DNA of 64,000 nucleotides from Lethocerus indicus (GCA_019843655.1 JACDQD010000103.1:5208001-5272000), one strand, 5' to 3'; positions 14,457-28,300 are shown, counted from the first letter of the stretch. The notes: a model not told the origin generated them from the sequence alone. Made by a program: numbers and translations.

Positions 14457-15773
14457 TTATTAAACAATTATTCTGATAAAAATTTAATTTCATTTTTCTT
14501 CAGATATCGGTGTTATTTTCATTATATATTCCATGATAAAACAGGTCATTGATGGGAATTGATTATGAATATACTTTTTACAGTTAATAACACTTCTATG
14601 GGGCGCTGATGGTGGTACCGTATAGGCTGCAAATTTCTAGTTTGTACCAAGAACGATCGTGTTGGTAAACGATTAGTAAATCAGCTTCTCGTAGATCGTA
14701 AGATACTCTTTGTAATTAGAACTCGAGTTTGTCCGTTCGTTCATTATCTCAGATCTAAAAGATTGCAGAGAGTTTGTGACTCGTGTGTGTGTGTGTGTGT
14801 GTGTGTGTACGGGTAGGAGTGTACGTGTGTACGCTATATGTGGAGGGCTGTTGCGCAAACTCAATTTCCTTTACAACGGGTTCAAGGGGAGCAATCGGTT
14901 CAACATTGCGTTCTTACGAGACCCTCAACACTTGCCCCAGGGCCATTCAATTCGGTTGCTGATTTTAATATCCATGTTATTTATCACATAAATTTAACAT
15001 AAACAGTTTCCTAAATATATCACAAGATTATATTAATGGTCCTATAAGATGTTACTATGATAACCCTATGATATTGGAAATGAAGACAATTCTAAACGTT
15101 GACAAATTTACAGTAATAATGGTAACAAATTAATCATTAAATATTTTTATACTTACATATTTGGTTCTTTTGCATTAATTAGTTAGAAATACTATTTCAA
15201 CGGTACTGGCACAGGTCTATCAAAGTTATATACTGAAGTTATATAATATACCGACCTATCGTAGTCCTCCACACAAATTGAATGTCACTACTTTATGTTC
15301 TTAAAATGTTTTTAAAATATTCGTGTAATATTATACATATCGTATAATAATGTTGTATGACAAATGAAAATTACTAATCATAGCAAATGGCTTCAATGTT
15401 TTGTAGTTTTGAGCATAAAATTTAATGAGCGTATTAAATATTAAGTAAAATTTTACACGGTTAACTCAAAGCAAATTATTATCTCACGTATCTCTCTACT
15501 GCCCTTCCTATATCCAGTTTGCACAGTGTTTTTACGATCGAACATTCTGAAATTATAGGTTTAGCAGATATTATCGAGTTCATGGGCATTGCTCTAATTT
15601 CTTCATCGTGTACGAGAATAGGCGGTTTTTAAACTTCTCCTTGACTATTGCTACGAAAAAAGAGGTAGAATAAAATGGTAGAGGCGTGAATGGTGCTGAA
15701 TTATGGCATAGTAATTATCATACCCCGTTACTTTAGCAGAATCTACCGAAAATTAGGATAGAATTAGATGCTA
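14457..15773. other. AT-rich spacer
   Basis: AT-rich DNA between the two minisatellite blocks, containing a (GT)n run at 14783-14808. No gene seen. Confidence 0.6.
14783..14808. repeat. (GT)n microsatellite
   Basis: 13 uninterrupted GT units, followed by GTACG and further GT-rich sequence to about 14830. Confidence 0.95.
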
Positions 15774-16102
15774 GATGGATTAAGGTGGATTAAGACGGAT
15801 TAAGAATGTATTAAGATGGATTAGGAATGGATTAAGGTGCATTAAGGACAGTGTAGTATGGATTAAGGTTAATTAAGGATAGATTAAGGGGGATTAAGGA
15901 TGGATTAGGGCTGGATTAAGGTGGATAAGAATGAATAAGGGTACATTAAGGCGGAATAGATTAAAACGGATGAATGATTGACTAAGGAGGATAACAACGG
16001 ATTAAGGTGGATTAAGGATAGATTGAAAAAGATTAGGATAGATTAAGGGGAATTAAGGTAAGAGTAAGGTGGGTTAAGGATAAATTAAAGCGGATTATGC
16101 AT
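15774..16102 (+). repeat. Degenerate GGATTAAGG minisatellite, about 10-11 bp period
   Basis: About 330 bp of tandem, diverged units near GGATTAAGGT. I count twelve exact GGATTA cores on this strand, plus many near matches (GTATTA, AGATTA, CATTAA). Period is 10 or 11 bp, close to one DNA helical turn. GGATTA read on the other strand is TAATCC, the core recognised by Lys50 homeodomains such as Otd/Otx, Pitx, Gsc and Bicoid (established knowledge); whether this array binds any is unknown. Confidence 0.92.
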
Positions 16103-18298
16103 AGAGATTATGGCGATCCGAAGGTACACGAATTCGATCTGACCCTGATATAGCAGTTCCAGGGATAAGGGCCCTAATATTATGGGAACGATATAATGGC
16201 CGGTCGTTTCGACATGTAGAAGCGGACGTCGAAATCGTCCGGCGGAATATTTACAGCCGTTTGTATGAGATTGGGCTATAATATTTTATGACCGGTCGAA
16301 GAAACCCGAATCGATAGGTTTATGCAGTACCCGTAATTATTTTTTAAATTGATAATTCGAAAAAATAACCACCTTGCTTATGTAGCCGCTGGGACTAAAG
16401 CTCCCGGATCAGGAATAAAAAAAATCCCGATCAATAATTTTCCAGGAGGCCCATTTTCCGGATCGGCAATTGGACTAATTGTTTTAGTGAGCCCATTGTT
16501 GTAGGTTGCTGACTCTCTCTATCCTGAATACTTTAAAGAACACTGTGATAATCAATTTTTTAGTGATCTAAAGTATACCTAGTTATATACATAATCCGAA
16601 ACCAAAGCGCTTACTTTCATTTGATAATAAAATGAGCAGGGCCAACTGCCCGAGACGGGCACCACAAAACCAATCGCTCACCGCGGGTTGAAACCCACCG
16701 GGGAAAAAACAGTGGCTTTTACCACAATTGTGATCATTACAGTAAATTGGGTACAATCACGCTAATATATACTTTTTAGTAATAATATAATGGATACAAA
16801 TGTAAAAAAACTGGGGAGGTATGTTCCTGTTCCTACTAGAAATAAGTATGTAAATATACGGAAAATGATTTCAATAGAAATAATTACGTGTAATTAATAT
16901 AATTTTGGAGTAATATATTTCAAGTTAAAACCTGTTTAACACTGGAAAGTTTATAATTTGCGATAATTATCCCTAAACATTGATTATGGCACTTTCATTT
17001 CAGTTAAAGTGCTTAATCCGCATAAGTTGTTCCCGACTGAAATTTCTGTACATTTTGCCCGCAATATAACGAATGGGGTACCGAAAGTGATTGGAGTTAA
17101 AGGGCGATACACCCGCTGTATGGGTATGCGCAAGGAGCAAGGACGCTCCTGAGTCACGACACAAAGCGGTCTTAGCATAAAGGTTGGGACGATGATCCGA
17201 CGGGAAGGAAAGTCTTCTTCACGACGCGATCCTCTTCGCAGTCAGTCTTCCTCCAGTGGAGGTCCCGTTCTCCTCGCGGCCACCACTCCGCACTGAGAAT
17301 ACAACTCTCGGCATTTAAACTAGTCTGCATCGATTAAAACCTATGTCATGTGGACCCATCATCCGTGTATGCACGTATTCAAAATAGTTCTAAACAGTAG
17401 CTCAGTGCCGCTGTTTTGTTGGTCGCGTGTGCGCTACAGTAGAGTTTTGTATAAACTAGAGTGTCGGTGAATATGATTCGTAAACGGAATTATACGGTAT
17501 GCTATGATTGGTAAGATTTCATACCATGACATTTTTTTGGCTTCATTTTCAGTCACCACCCTAAACTTCGTGTTTAGGGTGTTATTTTGGGTTTTTTGAC
17601 CAAAAAAACTTGCTTTAATATTATCGTGCTAAATTAATCACTTTATCTTATGTTATGTAATTGTGCTTTAGTAGCCGTTTTCAAATAACCATTCTATTGG
17701 CAAGGTAAACTACCGCATACTGCATTAATTTAAGAGGGGATGCTTCCGTATTTCATTATTCTATGAAAGTGATGAATCATATCATAGAATTTAAATCTGT
17801 ATGTACCGTGTCGATTATTCGATTATCTATGTATGTAATTCAAATCCACTCGTTTTATATTCATCCGTGAATATCTCAGTTTATGATTATAATTTATCTT
17901 TCCAATGAAAATATTGCCTATAGGAAATCACCGGCGGGATTTTTGGGTACCACTTTCGAAAGGGCTATTTGAGAACGTCCTTGTAATTACTTTAGAGGCT
18001 GCTCTTTTCATGGAATGCGCGTCGGTATAAATGTCGCAAGCAAAGTTCAAAGATCAGAACCGACTCGAAGTTTAGCCGAGGGCAAAGTACACGGGCAGAC
18101 ACATACTAATTGAGGTTGTTGATTTGATTTGGGCTCGAGTTGAGGTGAGCGGGGAGGGCGGGGCCCTGACCTCACACTTTGCACAACTCGACCCGATTGC
18201 GGTCGCCCAACTGGAATTGGAGTTCGTAAGGGCGTTCACCGCAGATTGTAAGGAATGTAGGGTGTAATATTACTAAAGGCGGAGTAGATAATTAAATA
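16103..18298. other. Gene-free spacer downstream of gene 1
   Basis: Mixed AT-rich DNA with GC-rich islands near 16130-16300, 16640-16720, 17000-17300 and 18130-18260, and adjacent hairpins at 17557-17609. No coding sequence recognised. It lies beyond the 3' end of the minus-strand gene 1. Confidence 0.6.
17557..17609. repeat. Two adjacent inverted repeats
   Basis: A perfect 10-bp stem, CACCCTAAAC and GTTTAGGGTG, with a 5-nt loop spans 17557-17581. A second 7-bp stem, GTTTTTT and AAAAAAC, with a 5-nt loop spans 17591-17609. Nothing else here identifies a gene or transposon end. Confidence 0.85.
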
Positions 18299-18299
18299 G

Positions 18300-18377
18300 T
18301 TTATTCAAATTTAAGATACTTAAATTAGACTTCACAACAGAATTATCACGCGAGGTAAGGGTGACGAATTATTTACA
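18300..18377 (-). terminator. 3' UTR end of gene 1: TGTAAATA motif and AATAAA
   Basis: On the minus strand AATAAA lies at 18300-18305, about 125 bp past the stop codon. TGTAAATA, an exact match to the Pumilio recognition element UGUANAUA, is at 18370-18377, followed by TACCTCGCG, which is also present in the 3' UTRs of genes 8 and 9. This 3' UTR therefore belongs with genes 8-11, not with genes 2-7. Confidence 0.7.
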
Positions 18378-18429
18378 AGATGGAGGTCTTCGGGTCGTCT
18401 ATAGTCGTGGTCGGGCAGGGTGGAATGAC

Positions 18430-19562
18430 TTAACCGTGGTAGGCGAGACCGTGAGCGGCAATACCGTGAGCGGCGTAGGCGGGGGCGGCGTAGGCCAGGG
18501 GCGCGGCGACCCTAGCGACGGCGGGGGCGGCGACGACGGTCTTGGCGATGGCGGGGGCGGCTACGACGGCCTTAGCGGCGACGAGGGGCTCCTTGTGTAC
18601 AACGGCGTTGAATCCGTTGACGGGGTCGGCGGTGTATTCGACGGTACGGCGGGAACCGTCGGGCTCGGTCAAGCTGTAGCTACCGTGTACGACATCTCCG
18701 TCGCGGCTTTCCTGCTGGTTCTTGGAGTCTCCGGTAAGAGCGTCCTGGACGTCGTAGGCGTAGCTGTACTGGGGATGGGGATCGTACTCGTCGGCGACGA
18801 CGGTCTTGGCTACGGCGGCGGGGGCGGCGTAGGCGAGGGGGGCGGCCACCCTAGCTACGGCGGGAGCGGCTACGACGGCACGGGCGGCGTAGGCGGGGGC
18901 GGCTACCACTGCGGGGGCGGCGTAGGCGCGGGCGGCGTAGGCGGGGGCGGCGTAGGCCGTGTGGGCGAGGGGTGCGCCGGGGGCCAGGACGGCGGGAGCG
19001 CCGATAACTCCTGCCCTAGCGACTGCCACCAAAGCGGCGAGAGCGACAAACTGCAATAAGTCAGTACAAAGTTATAACTACTGTACTCGAGTATGACTCA
19101 CATGAGTTGAGCGATTCGGAGAGGTACTAGCGAAACCGATGCGATTCGCTTTGCGCGTGATTACGTAATGGGCTTCGTAGTGGACGCCGGCCAAGTCCAC
19201 GGACGTGACCGACACAACTACTTTCTCCTCGACTGCCCTATCGGAAACTAGTAGTAGTGTTCTAGTGAATCGCAAAATTATAATCAAAATTTTTGCTTAT
19301 AAATCCGATATAACGTTTTGAATAAAATAATTGAAGTTTGGAGAAGTTCATTCATGTACCTCTAAGACACATATTAATTCCACCGTTTAGAAATCGAATA
19401 TGTTGTATTATGAAAATTAAGTTTTAATATTACAATAATTTCTGTTCAGTCCGCGTTATTTTAGTCCGAGTTTCTTAGCGAAAATTTAGTTTCAAAGTTA
19501 AGTTGCGGTTATTCTAATTGGGTTTCCAATGTGCCTCCGTTTGATCTTACCTTGAGTGCCAT
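18430..19562 (-). CDS. RR-2 cuticular protein, CPR gene 1
   Basis: Secreted structural protein of the insect procuticle; the RR-2 domain binds chitin (family knowledge). Two exons: 19551-19562 encodes MALK, then a 500-bp GT-AG phase-0 intron (19051-19550, acceptor TTGCAG), then 19050-18430. Product 210 aa. Residues 1-17 are a signal peptide ending ARA before GVIGAP. Residues about 20-90 are AAPA/AYAAP repeats. RR-2 spans about residues 92-158, from [14 protein letters not shown] through [10 protein letters not shown] to [11 protein letters not shown], and fits G-x8-G-x6-Y-T-A-D-x2-N-G-F. The tail is again AAPA-rich and ends HGLAYHG, as in genes 8 and 9. Frame intact. It lies about 16 kb from the main cluster and on the opposite strand to most members. 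The long Gly-rich frame on the plus strand is a shadow. The start was chosen because every paralogue has the same 4-codon exon 1. Confidence 0.94.
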
Positions 19563-19660
19563 TGTGGTGCGTGTGATATGCCGGTGGAGCCGATGTATGT
19601 TGAGTGGCGAGCGGCGGTGGCATATATAGGTGGAGCTGGCCAGGGTGGGGCCCCTTGCGA
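19563..19660 (-). promoter_or_regulatory. Promoter and 5' UTR of gene 1
   Basis: Minus-strand TATA element TATATAT at 19622-19628, about 60 bp before the ATG. Upstream is a GC-rich segment with CGCAAGG at 19653-19659 next to a CCCCACCC tract. These resemble the CGCAAGG and GGGCGTGG boxes of genes 4 and 6, but more weakly. Confidence 0.6.
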
Positions 19661-22630
19661 CACACTATCCCCAACGGGTCCCACCTACCACCCGGCCTTA
19701 ACATCATAATTGTTCTTTAAATGATCCAGAAACCTACCTGCGCTAAGGAACAATTTTCGGGCTACGAATATCGAAAATTATTTACTCCTTTCGATATATT
19801 TTGTTTCATTATATTATTATTGCCAATGTGCGAGTAATAAAAACATTTATTGGTGCAATTATATTATTATCTATAAATTATACTGAAGTTTCTAGTTTTG
19901 ACTGAACCCAAATTGTATGAAATTTATGTTTTGTTTATCTTGTGAGTTTAAATCGTCTATTCATGTGGACGACATAAAAAAAGACTGAAAATCAGTTTGA
20001 AAGATGTTCAGAAAGAAGAACTAAATAATTTGTTCTTGTTATTTATTACGTTAAATAATTTTAACAAGTGTGTTTTCAGATTTTAATTAAGCAAAACCTA
20101 ATAAAGCTAATAATAATCTCACTAGGGGTAAGGAGTTTGTGTTGTTTTGAATTTGTTAAGCTACTTTAAGCAGTGAAGTTTCGATTAGGCCCTGTTTTCG
20201 TTTTTTAAATTAGTTATGATTTTATCTTCTATTTACACACGGACTCTTGTTATTAGCAATACAAGAACAATAATTTACTATAATTACTGTAATTGTATTA
20301 CAAAAAACAGCGTTACAACATCTGCACTTTTGGCCCGATTTGCCACCTGCTGAAAGTTTCTGTTTGGTTAAAAATGTCATCATATTATGCAAACACGGAG
20401 AGGTAATGCTTTTTAAATTTTCGGACTTTTTTGTATTATTCATAAAAGCGGCGTTATTTCGTGTTAAGTTAAATAAATAAATTGTTATATCTGTTAACGA
20501 AAATGGGTGGGTTTGGATTATTACCAGTCTTGAGATCGTGTGTAATGAAAATGAATGTTCTCAGAAGGCTGGGTAAACACTTTCAATGACTGGGAGTTTA
20601 TTATAACTATAATAAGGATTTTCTTTCTAATTATAACTCGCAATTTTATAAATTCATTTTATTTAGTGATAAAATATGTAAATATAATGCCCAAAATAGA
20701 TCAGAGTTTCGTCCTCTGAGGTAAATTACAATTTCACGGCCGATTTATTTGAACAGAATTTTCCGCAGATTCCTTCCTGTCGAGAAATAAAATGTGTCAT
20801 TTCGGTTACAATTGGGACAAAAGAAATTACTCCACGCATTTCGTAATCGGACGAAGACACCGTCTACTTAACGACATGTGAAGCACCTTCTAATGCAACA
20901 CTTGTTTGCTAATCCCGATTTCTCTTTTGCACTTCACGAAAAAAAGAAACACCACGGCAGTCCAACTAGAATCCATTTAAATAATTAAACTGTTTTCTCG
21001 TTAATAAATGATTGCACTATTTTATATTTTAATTCCCTTGTATTGAATAGCTGAATGAAAAGTATTATTTACGCTCAATTTCTGAGCCCCGTGCAATTTG
21101 GCGGAGACAGAAGAAATTTCACATTATTTCATCGTTGTAAATTACAAATTATGTCTAATACGTACAACAAAATGTAGATAATTTATATCGAATATTTTAA
21201 TATTGTCTAATGTAATAGTACTGGAAGAGTTACTTCTCTATGTAGTTCTGCAATATGCTGCTTGTGTGCACAATTTGAGGAACATAGTTGCAAACAATAT
21301 TAAATATATTATAAAGTTTATAATATAAAATTATTAGTGCCATTAAAACGGTTGTTTGTATAGATTCGGTGAATGCATCTACATCTCAACAATAGAACAT
21401 ATTATTATGTCTCCAGGTTTTGCCTCGTACATCTTTAACATATGCGGGCTTTCTCAATTGTGCATGATTAGGTCCATGTTGGAGTTCTAATCTGAATTCA
21501 GACTAAAAAGGAAGACGTCTACGTTTGTAATGGTTGAACCGTCTTTTCCAGGCCGCTCTAAATAGTTAAAATATGATCATTTCTGTCAACATTTCCGAGG
21601 AGGGTTATTAAAAGTTAAATTGTGGTGGTGACTTATGGATTGATGTTTTTTGGTTAGGCGAGCACTGGGAGGGGGGGGAGGAGTTTGCTGGCACTGGGCC
21701 TCTTTGAATGAGTCAGATGAAGGAGAGCGAGCGTCTCCGCCGCTGCTTGCTTTTGCTAATTGTTTCCTTTGACGCGGAGGAATGCCGCTTTTGCAACCGG
21801 CCCATCACCGGCTCCGTGCGGGCCGACAAGCATTCTGCCCCGGCAGAACTAAACCCAAAAGTGACGACAACGCGCCACCAACAGTGAACCCAGTCTCACT
21901 GAATCAGCGTCCTGGAATGTTCGAGACCGAAATCCGAACGAATGCCCTTCAAGAATTTTGAAATTTTATTACACGACTTGAATTAAGGAATACTGCAACC
22001 GAGCAATGACTGCTTTATAAATGTTTACAAAGATAAACGGCGTCGGTATTTCATAGATCCATCATCCAGCATCCGTAATTATTTTAAATATTTCGAACAC
22101 CTCACACATTTACATTTTTAAAAATGTATTCCAAAGGTTTAGGACTATTTTTCTCGGTTCTCTGTTAATTATAATTGCAAATTTATGAAATATTTCTGGC
22201 TCTGGATATTTTTAACTTTTATGACGGTGCTACCCAAACAAGTGACGATAAGTCCAAACTTCGGGTATAATACTGTGTGAAATTTAGTATATGATATCAT
22301 ATGATATTTATGATAATATATTGTACCCACAAATAGTACACAATAATTTGTAATAGGGACTTTTTTTATCCTAAACCATATCACGAGCATTTTTTTTTGT
22401 TAGGCATTCAGGAAAGGTGAATTACCTACTGGGATTAGAAACTCAGACTTGTGATTTCCAACAAATGAGAGAATTCCACTTGGTTTAGAAACAAAAACGT
22501 TGTGGGGCTTCGGAAAATTGCCCAATACCGCCGGCCATTCGACTCCTGGCTAGGATATTTAAATTAAGTTGGCACTGCTCGGTTGTTACTTAATTGGAAG
22601 GTTGCGTGATATTTGACAAAGTGAGGAATA

Positions 22631-22644
22631 GGGGGGGGGGGGGG
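22631..22644. repeat. G14 homopolymer
   Basis: Fourteen consecutive G. The length is likely uncertain in the assembly. Confidence 0.9.
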
Positions 22645-25352
22645 TTTAAATGCGCAAGTGCATTTAATTGCATTTGTCGACAAGCAAGATGCGTTCAAAA
22701 TTATTTATGTGAAAACAAAATAAATGAAAAATCGAATACTTCAAGTAAACACATCCATATCAGAGCGTATGAGTGTGTATTGTGCTCAATTTAAATAAAC
22801 AAAAATACACCATATATTTAGATATATTTACATATGTAGAGAAAAATCTTTACATTATTCCATCATTCAGTGTTTGAGTAATGAAAATAACCAGGAAAAA
22901 CGCTGGTTTTTCCAATGGGGGGAAGGGACGAATAATTGGTCAATATGTGTTAATTTTATAATCCCTTCTCTTATTTGGTTAATTATCGTTTGGAAATATC
23001 ATTTGTAGATAAACGGAATGGAATCACGTACTCGAGGCGAAAATGAATTCCCACAGAAAAATTACTTAATGGGCTACTGGCGGTCAATTTCCCGCCAAAC
23101 GATATTCCCTTCTCGGTTAAATTGGCCGGAAAACGTTTGCCAAATATCCGGTGGTGGAACGTTCTGACCTCTGTTTTTTATTGATCGTTTTAATGATTGT
23201 TAGCGAGTACAACGAAGTAAATACAAAGGATAGTACAGCTATGAAATTGCGAAGCTCCAATTTTATTGGACACATATATCGGCGACGGACCTGATGTGGC
23301 CAATTAAATTTTTTAGATAATTATATTAACATTAATATTTTGGTGATTTTATTTTTTATTTTATTCGGTTTGAACTTTCTCAACGATGTAGGTTTTATAA
23401 ATGCAAGGCCAGTTACAAGTTCCGTGATACTGAACTTTAATCTTAAGAAATGTAAGAAAATGTGTCATTTCGAATTATACAATTGAGAAATAACACAAAA
23501 ATGATGATTGCATTGTATCATTGCGTTTAGTCTGTTGAGAATAATTACTTTTAAAAAACCTATGAAACCTTTAGTTAATGGTACGGTTACGAATCGCAAT
23601 TCGATCAACACAGGAGTCGGCAGGATTTTCAGCCCCCCTTTGCTATTAACCGCCTTCGGTTTCTCGCCGTCGTCACTGCCATACCATGACATTCCTGCGT
23701 GAATTATGAAGCCGTTGGACAATAGACAACGACGCCCATCTTACTGGACGCTCGGGTATGTATTCCAAATCTAGCCGACTGCGCGAGGGATCGTACAAGT
23801 GCAAGTGAACGAATAAAACAGTTTCGTCGAAAGCCATTCAGGGACTGGGGAATTATCTCATGAATCCGGATTCCTCCACGGTGTTCGCGTTCAGCTCAGT
23901 TTCCAAATTTCAGAATTCCATTCCGCCCCCGGTTTCGGGCAGCGCGAGCACGAGCGCGACCCATTAACCGCGAAGGTGTAAGAGAGACCTTGGCGCCGGT
24001 TTAATCGTGTGTCGTAACAATTTTTGGCTCGGGCCAAAATGAAACCGGCGAGGACCCCCCGGCCCAACTCAATAGGTCAACCCGTGACACTGCGCTACAA
24101 CTTTCCAAGCGTTACAACCATAAAAACAACGGTACAAAAAATAAAGGACTAAATTGGCAGAGGTGTGCCACCCACGTGGGTTTTCGCACGTAATTTGAAT
24201 TCATCCTTCGCAGGATCTGAGTGGCATCAATGAGAAAAACATTATTGACGGTTATTTTTGTGTAATTCGGTTCAACTAGGGAGTATGTAACCAATGAACG
24301 CGTGGTAATGGTGTACAATTAATTACGTATTGTTTTATTATATTGAAAGTATATTACTACAGTAGTAGCTACTCAGAAATCAGCCACTTACACGTAGAAA
24401 GCAAGACTGAGGCTGCATGTCCTTGCAAGTACATGTATAAAGCAATGTACTTATTCATTCTTGGGCACAAACGCAGTACTGTTTGCAATGCAGAATATCC
24501 TGACTCTGTCTTAATGGAGTCGTTTAATGTTACTTACTTCCTCGTCAAATAAACATCTTTTTTTGTTGAAGAAGACTAATCGTCATCCTCTTTCATAGCT
24601 CCAAGGTCCATTTAACGAAAATTATGGCCGTATTAAATCCGCAGCCTTGGTCAGCATCCGCCGGTTTCAGGAAACTGGGGCAACGTAGTCTGAATCTACT
24701 GCATTATCAGACTGGCCAAAGCGTTGGTGGTACGCTATGGTTTTGACGAAAGTAATTCTCATTTAGATTTTTCTATATACACCAAATATTTCACTTAATT
24801 GCATTAGTCAAATTCAATAAACAACTTTTAGGTTAGTTTCAACAACTGGAGCGTGTCGGACTAGAGTGAATATATCGATTACATCTGAGATTTGATGACT
24901 GGTAATTACGCTGAAGGAAATTAGTGGACCTACTGATTACGGGTAGTATTCTGTTTCTTGCTTTCTCCGACTGCGTATGTTGTTCATATTATATCGTTCC
25001 ACTTATCTCTCCGCTACTTATTACTCCTTGTATCGACCTCTCCAGTCTCTTTTTGGCGCCTCCGTTCGCAGTGATTCTGATTTTATCAACTCTCCAGTTT
25101 AAAAAATTTAGTTTAATTATTGTACTAGAATAAATTTCAACGTATATAAACATAATAATTGGTTATTAACTCGATTAATCGCGATTAGTGCTAAAATGCC
25201 GAAGATTAATCTGTATTTAAACACTTGGCACATTAATTTAATCTCCACTTCAACAGGACCCCACTTAAAGCTCTATAGGACTGCAAAGCCCGTTCTTACA
25301 CTGAAGAAAGAGTTTAAGATCTGAGGCCGATATAAGAGTTTCAGAAACGGGA

Positions 25353-25370
25353 TATCATGTATACATGATA
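25353..25370. repeat. 18-bp perfect palindrome
   Basis: TATCATGTATACATGATA is self-complementary over all 18 bases with no loop. Function unknown. Confidence 0.9.
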
Positions 25371-28300
25371 CATATTATATATGGTTTAAATATTTTTGAT
25401 GCCCAATAGCACAATGGTTCTAACAACCCGGACGTTGCATAATTTCTGGAACAATACTGTCGAATTCGTTCGGGAACGGTACGCGGAAGATGTTGCCTCA
25501 CTGTCTGGGCCGTTAGCGATGCCCACGCCCATTGTAGTCGGACTAATTATTCAAATTAACGCCGTCAATCGGATCCGTAGGCGACACTAGCGCGGGTATC
25601 GGCCGACCGTTGCACAACCCGACCTCAGGAGCGGTCCATTGTAATTATAAAATCACACTCGATATCATTCCCCCTCACCTCTCTATCCGGGCGTCGTTAG
25701 TCGGATCGATGAAATTTCCAGTCGGCTCGTCCATTAACGGAGATCTAAATTAACGGGCAGACAGGTTGACGCCAATTTTCACTGCTGGTTTCAAACGCTG
25801 CAGGAATTCTGCCGGAAATACAGATACTCGCACAAAGGCAATCATTTTCTTCCGATAGTAGAAACCCTGGTTTAAACAGGAATCTGAACGAGTACATAGC
25901 AAATAATAAAGATATTATTATAGTACATTTTGAATGATGAAATTTAACCATTCTCCTGTCTGTATTATTAAATACAGGCCAGTATTTTGCTCATAATAGG
26001 CTCGTAATTGAGGCGATTTCTGATCGAAGAATAGCGAACACCAATCTATATTAGTACAAAATATAATGCCGTTATTACTATCCTCAATAGCGTGCGCCGT
26101 GTTTCTGGATCTTTGGGTATGTTTTCGGAGTGTTCTGACGAAACTTCGTCAGGACTAATCCGGGCTCAGGACCCTTGTGCTATGTGTCGCAACAACCTCT
26201 CGGCGAACTCTCTACTGGCCTGATGCAATACGAACTGCTAGTTTACTCACTGATACAGAACAAGTTCAGTTCGGGAGGTTGAGTTGAGTTTCAAGATTTT
26301 TTTCCCCCTCATTTTTACCGACTCCTGCTCGACCTTTTTAAGGTTGTGTCTTTCGAAACGGCAAGTCTTTCGCATGTTAATTTACGGATATTGAGATGCT
26401 GCATAGAAGAAAAAGAAGAAAGCGCAGTCGAGACTGCACAAAATGAATAACAAAACCGAGGCAAATTGAAAGCTTTAAACCGACAGAGAAATTACATCAC
26501 GACTAGAAATACACGGAAGGAAAAACATTTTTCTTTCCCAAGAGATACAAAAGCGAAAGAAAGTCTAGAAGCGATTGTGCAGTATGCTACGGATTTTCAT
26601 CCGTTTTACCTTCGTAAAAGGTCGTTCATTGTTCTTGTGCCCTACTTTTCTCTCGACACTTATCTCACATGATGAATGGTTTCCTGAAGTTGTATGCGAA
26701 TATGCGGTATATTTATTAGTCAAGAAAATAATTGGCAACCCCCCCCAAAATTTACCTCAGAAGTCTATTTAAAAATAAAATAATTATTAAATCCTGAAAT
26801 GTTGTCCTGACACTCGATTTCCTTATCAGTTTGGGAATAGGAGTATTAATTCTTGATGTCAATATTAGTGTATTGAATTATGACAATGAGGTTACTTCAT
26901 AGTAATGATGGGTTCGAGGGATTGTGAGATTCTTTACTACTCCCGCTATTTTATCATTATGTTGTTTAATGCTAGATCGGTTTTGGCTCCTCGCCATAAG
27001 ATTCCGGATATATGTTTACATATAAGTATTATATGAAATAATTCTGTTGTAGCTGTAACACCCCAACATTTTAAGATGCCCCTTTGGGAGCCCTGTATCT
27101 GTTGCCCCCGTAAGCTGGGTATTTACGACATAGATAGGAAATTAGAATATTAACAGTGCGTTAGTCAACTGAATGTTAGGGTGCTGACCCGCGGTGCTTT
27201 GTTGTAGAGCAGGCGTAGCCCACCGAACCGGTGTCAGCCGCCCCAGATATAGGTCTCAGAACGCGTTACATGTCTTATGACTGATCGATTAAATGCCATA
27301 GGAAGTCGGATTTCAGTTTCTCAATTCTCAGGATTAATTTATACTTCCCTGTAAATTTGCCCTATCAGACTGTGTTTAATGGGCGAACAGTATCTGAGGA
27401 TTAAATAAGCCGAGGATATATCGTTCTTATTTATACAGCTTAAGTGTTACGAATGACCCCCAATCAGCATGCCGGATTGAAATATCCTATCGCCGATCCT
27501 AAAGTGATATCGAAAAATTACCTAACATTAACTAGAGTCTAGTTACTAGACAGAAGAAATCGCCGTCAGATGCGAAGTGCTGGATGTAATAGTTGGATAC
27601 TTACTAGGTACGAGGACGTTAATACTAATGCAACCATTGTAATTGTTAAATGTATGTGTTGTTGTTGTACTCTTACCGATGAGGAAAATTTAATTGCATA
27701 AATGTGTCCTGGATACGTTCCTTTAAAAAATTTTATACATCTCTTGAAACGATAAGTATACCCAATAGGACTAGGAAAGGCGTTCTGAGCAGTCGGCGTC
27801 TTATTGAGTAAACATACGCGTTGAAGGTATTTATCTTGGAAGCACAAGAAACCAGTCTTCTACGTCTTGGAACGCTGGGTCTTCACGTAGTTAATAATAA
27901 GCGTACTCAGGGCCCAACTCGAGTACGATATCTAGGTCTTTATTTAAGGGATCAACCGGAGCAAGAATGTTTTGCGGACCGCGCGAAATTTGCGTCCTGA
28001 TATTTTATTGCGTAGAGCGGCCTACAATGTCCAGTCCAAGGTTTATCGGTGAATTTCTCTTAAATTAATATTGCATTTGGGTTTTCTCTCAGCGGATGAT
28101 TAATCGTCGCCCAACTCCCGCGGACTTCTTTTTTTCTCACAGCATATACATCATTCAAATGTCATCGCGATTAAAATACCAACTCCGGACGAAAGGCCGA
28201 ATCCATTTATTTGTTTTGCCATCGTGTCATATGAACATAAAACAGAAAGAACATTCTATTTTAAAAGACTATGACTTGGTTTCTGCCAAGATAATTCCTT

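Noticed and set aside
15774..16102. Could the GGATTAAGG array be a CRISPR array or telomeric repeat?
   Set aside because: There are no constant repeats separated by unique spacers. The unit is diverged and is not the insect telomere repeat TTAGG in register.
17557..17581. TTTAGGG in the hairpin as a telomere remnant
   Set aside because: Only one unit in each arm, so this is an inverted repeat, not a tandem telomeric tract.
18361..19059. Gly-rich open frame antisense to gene 1, with similar ones opposite genes 2, 3, 6, 8, 9, 10 and 11
   Set aside because: Ala/Pro codons ending in C or T read as Gly, Ser and Val codons on the other strand, so long antisense frames arise automatically. They lack signal peptides, splice structure and promoters, while the sense strand has all of these.
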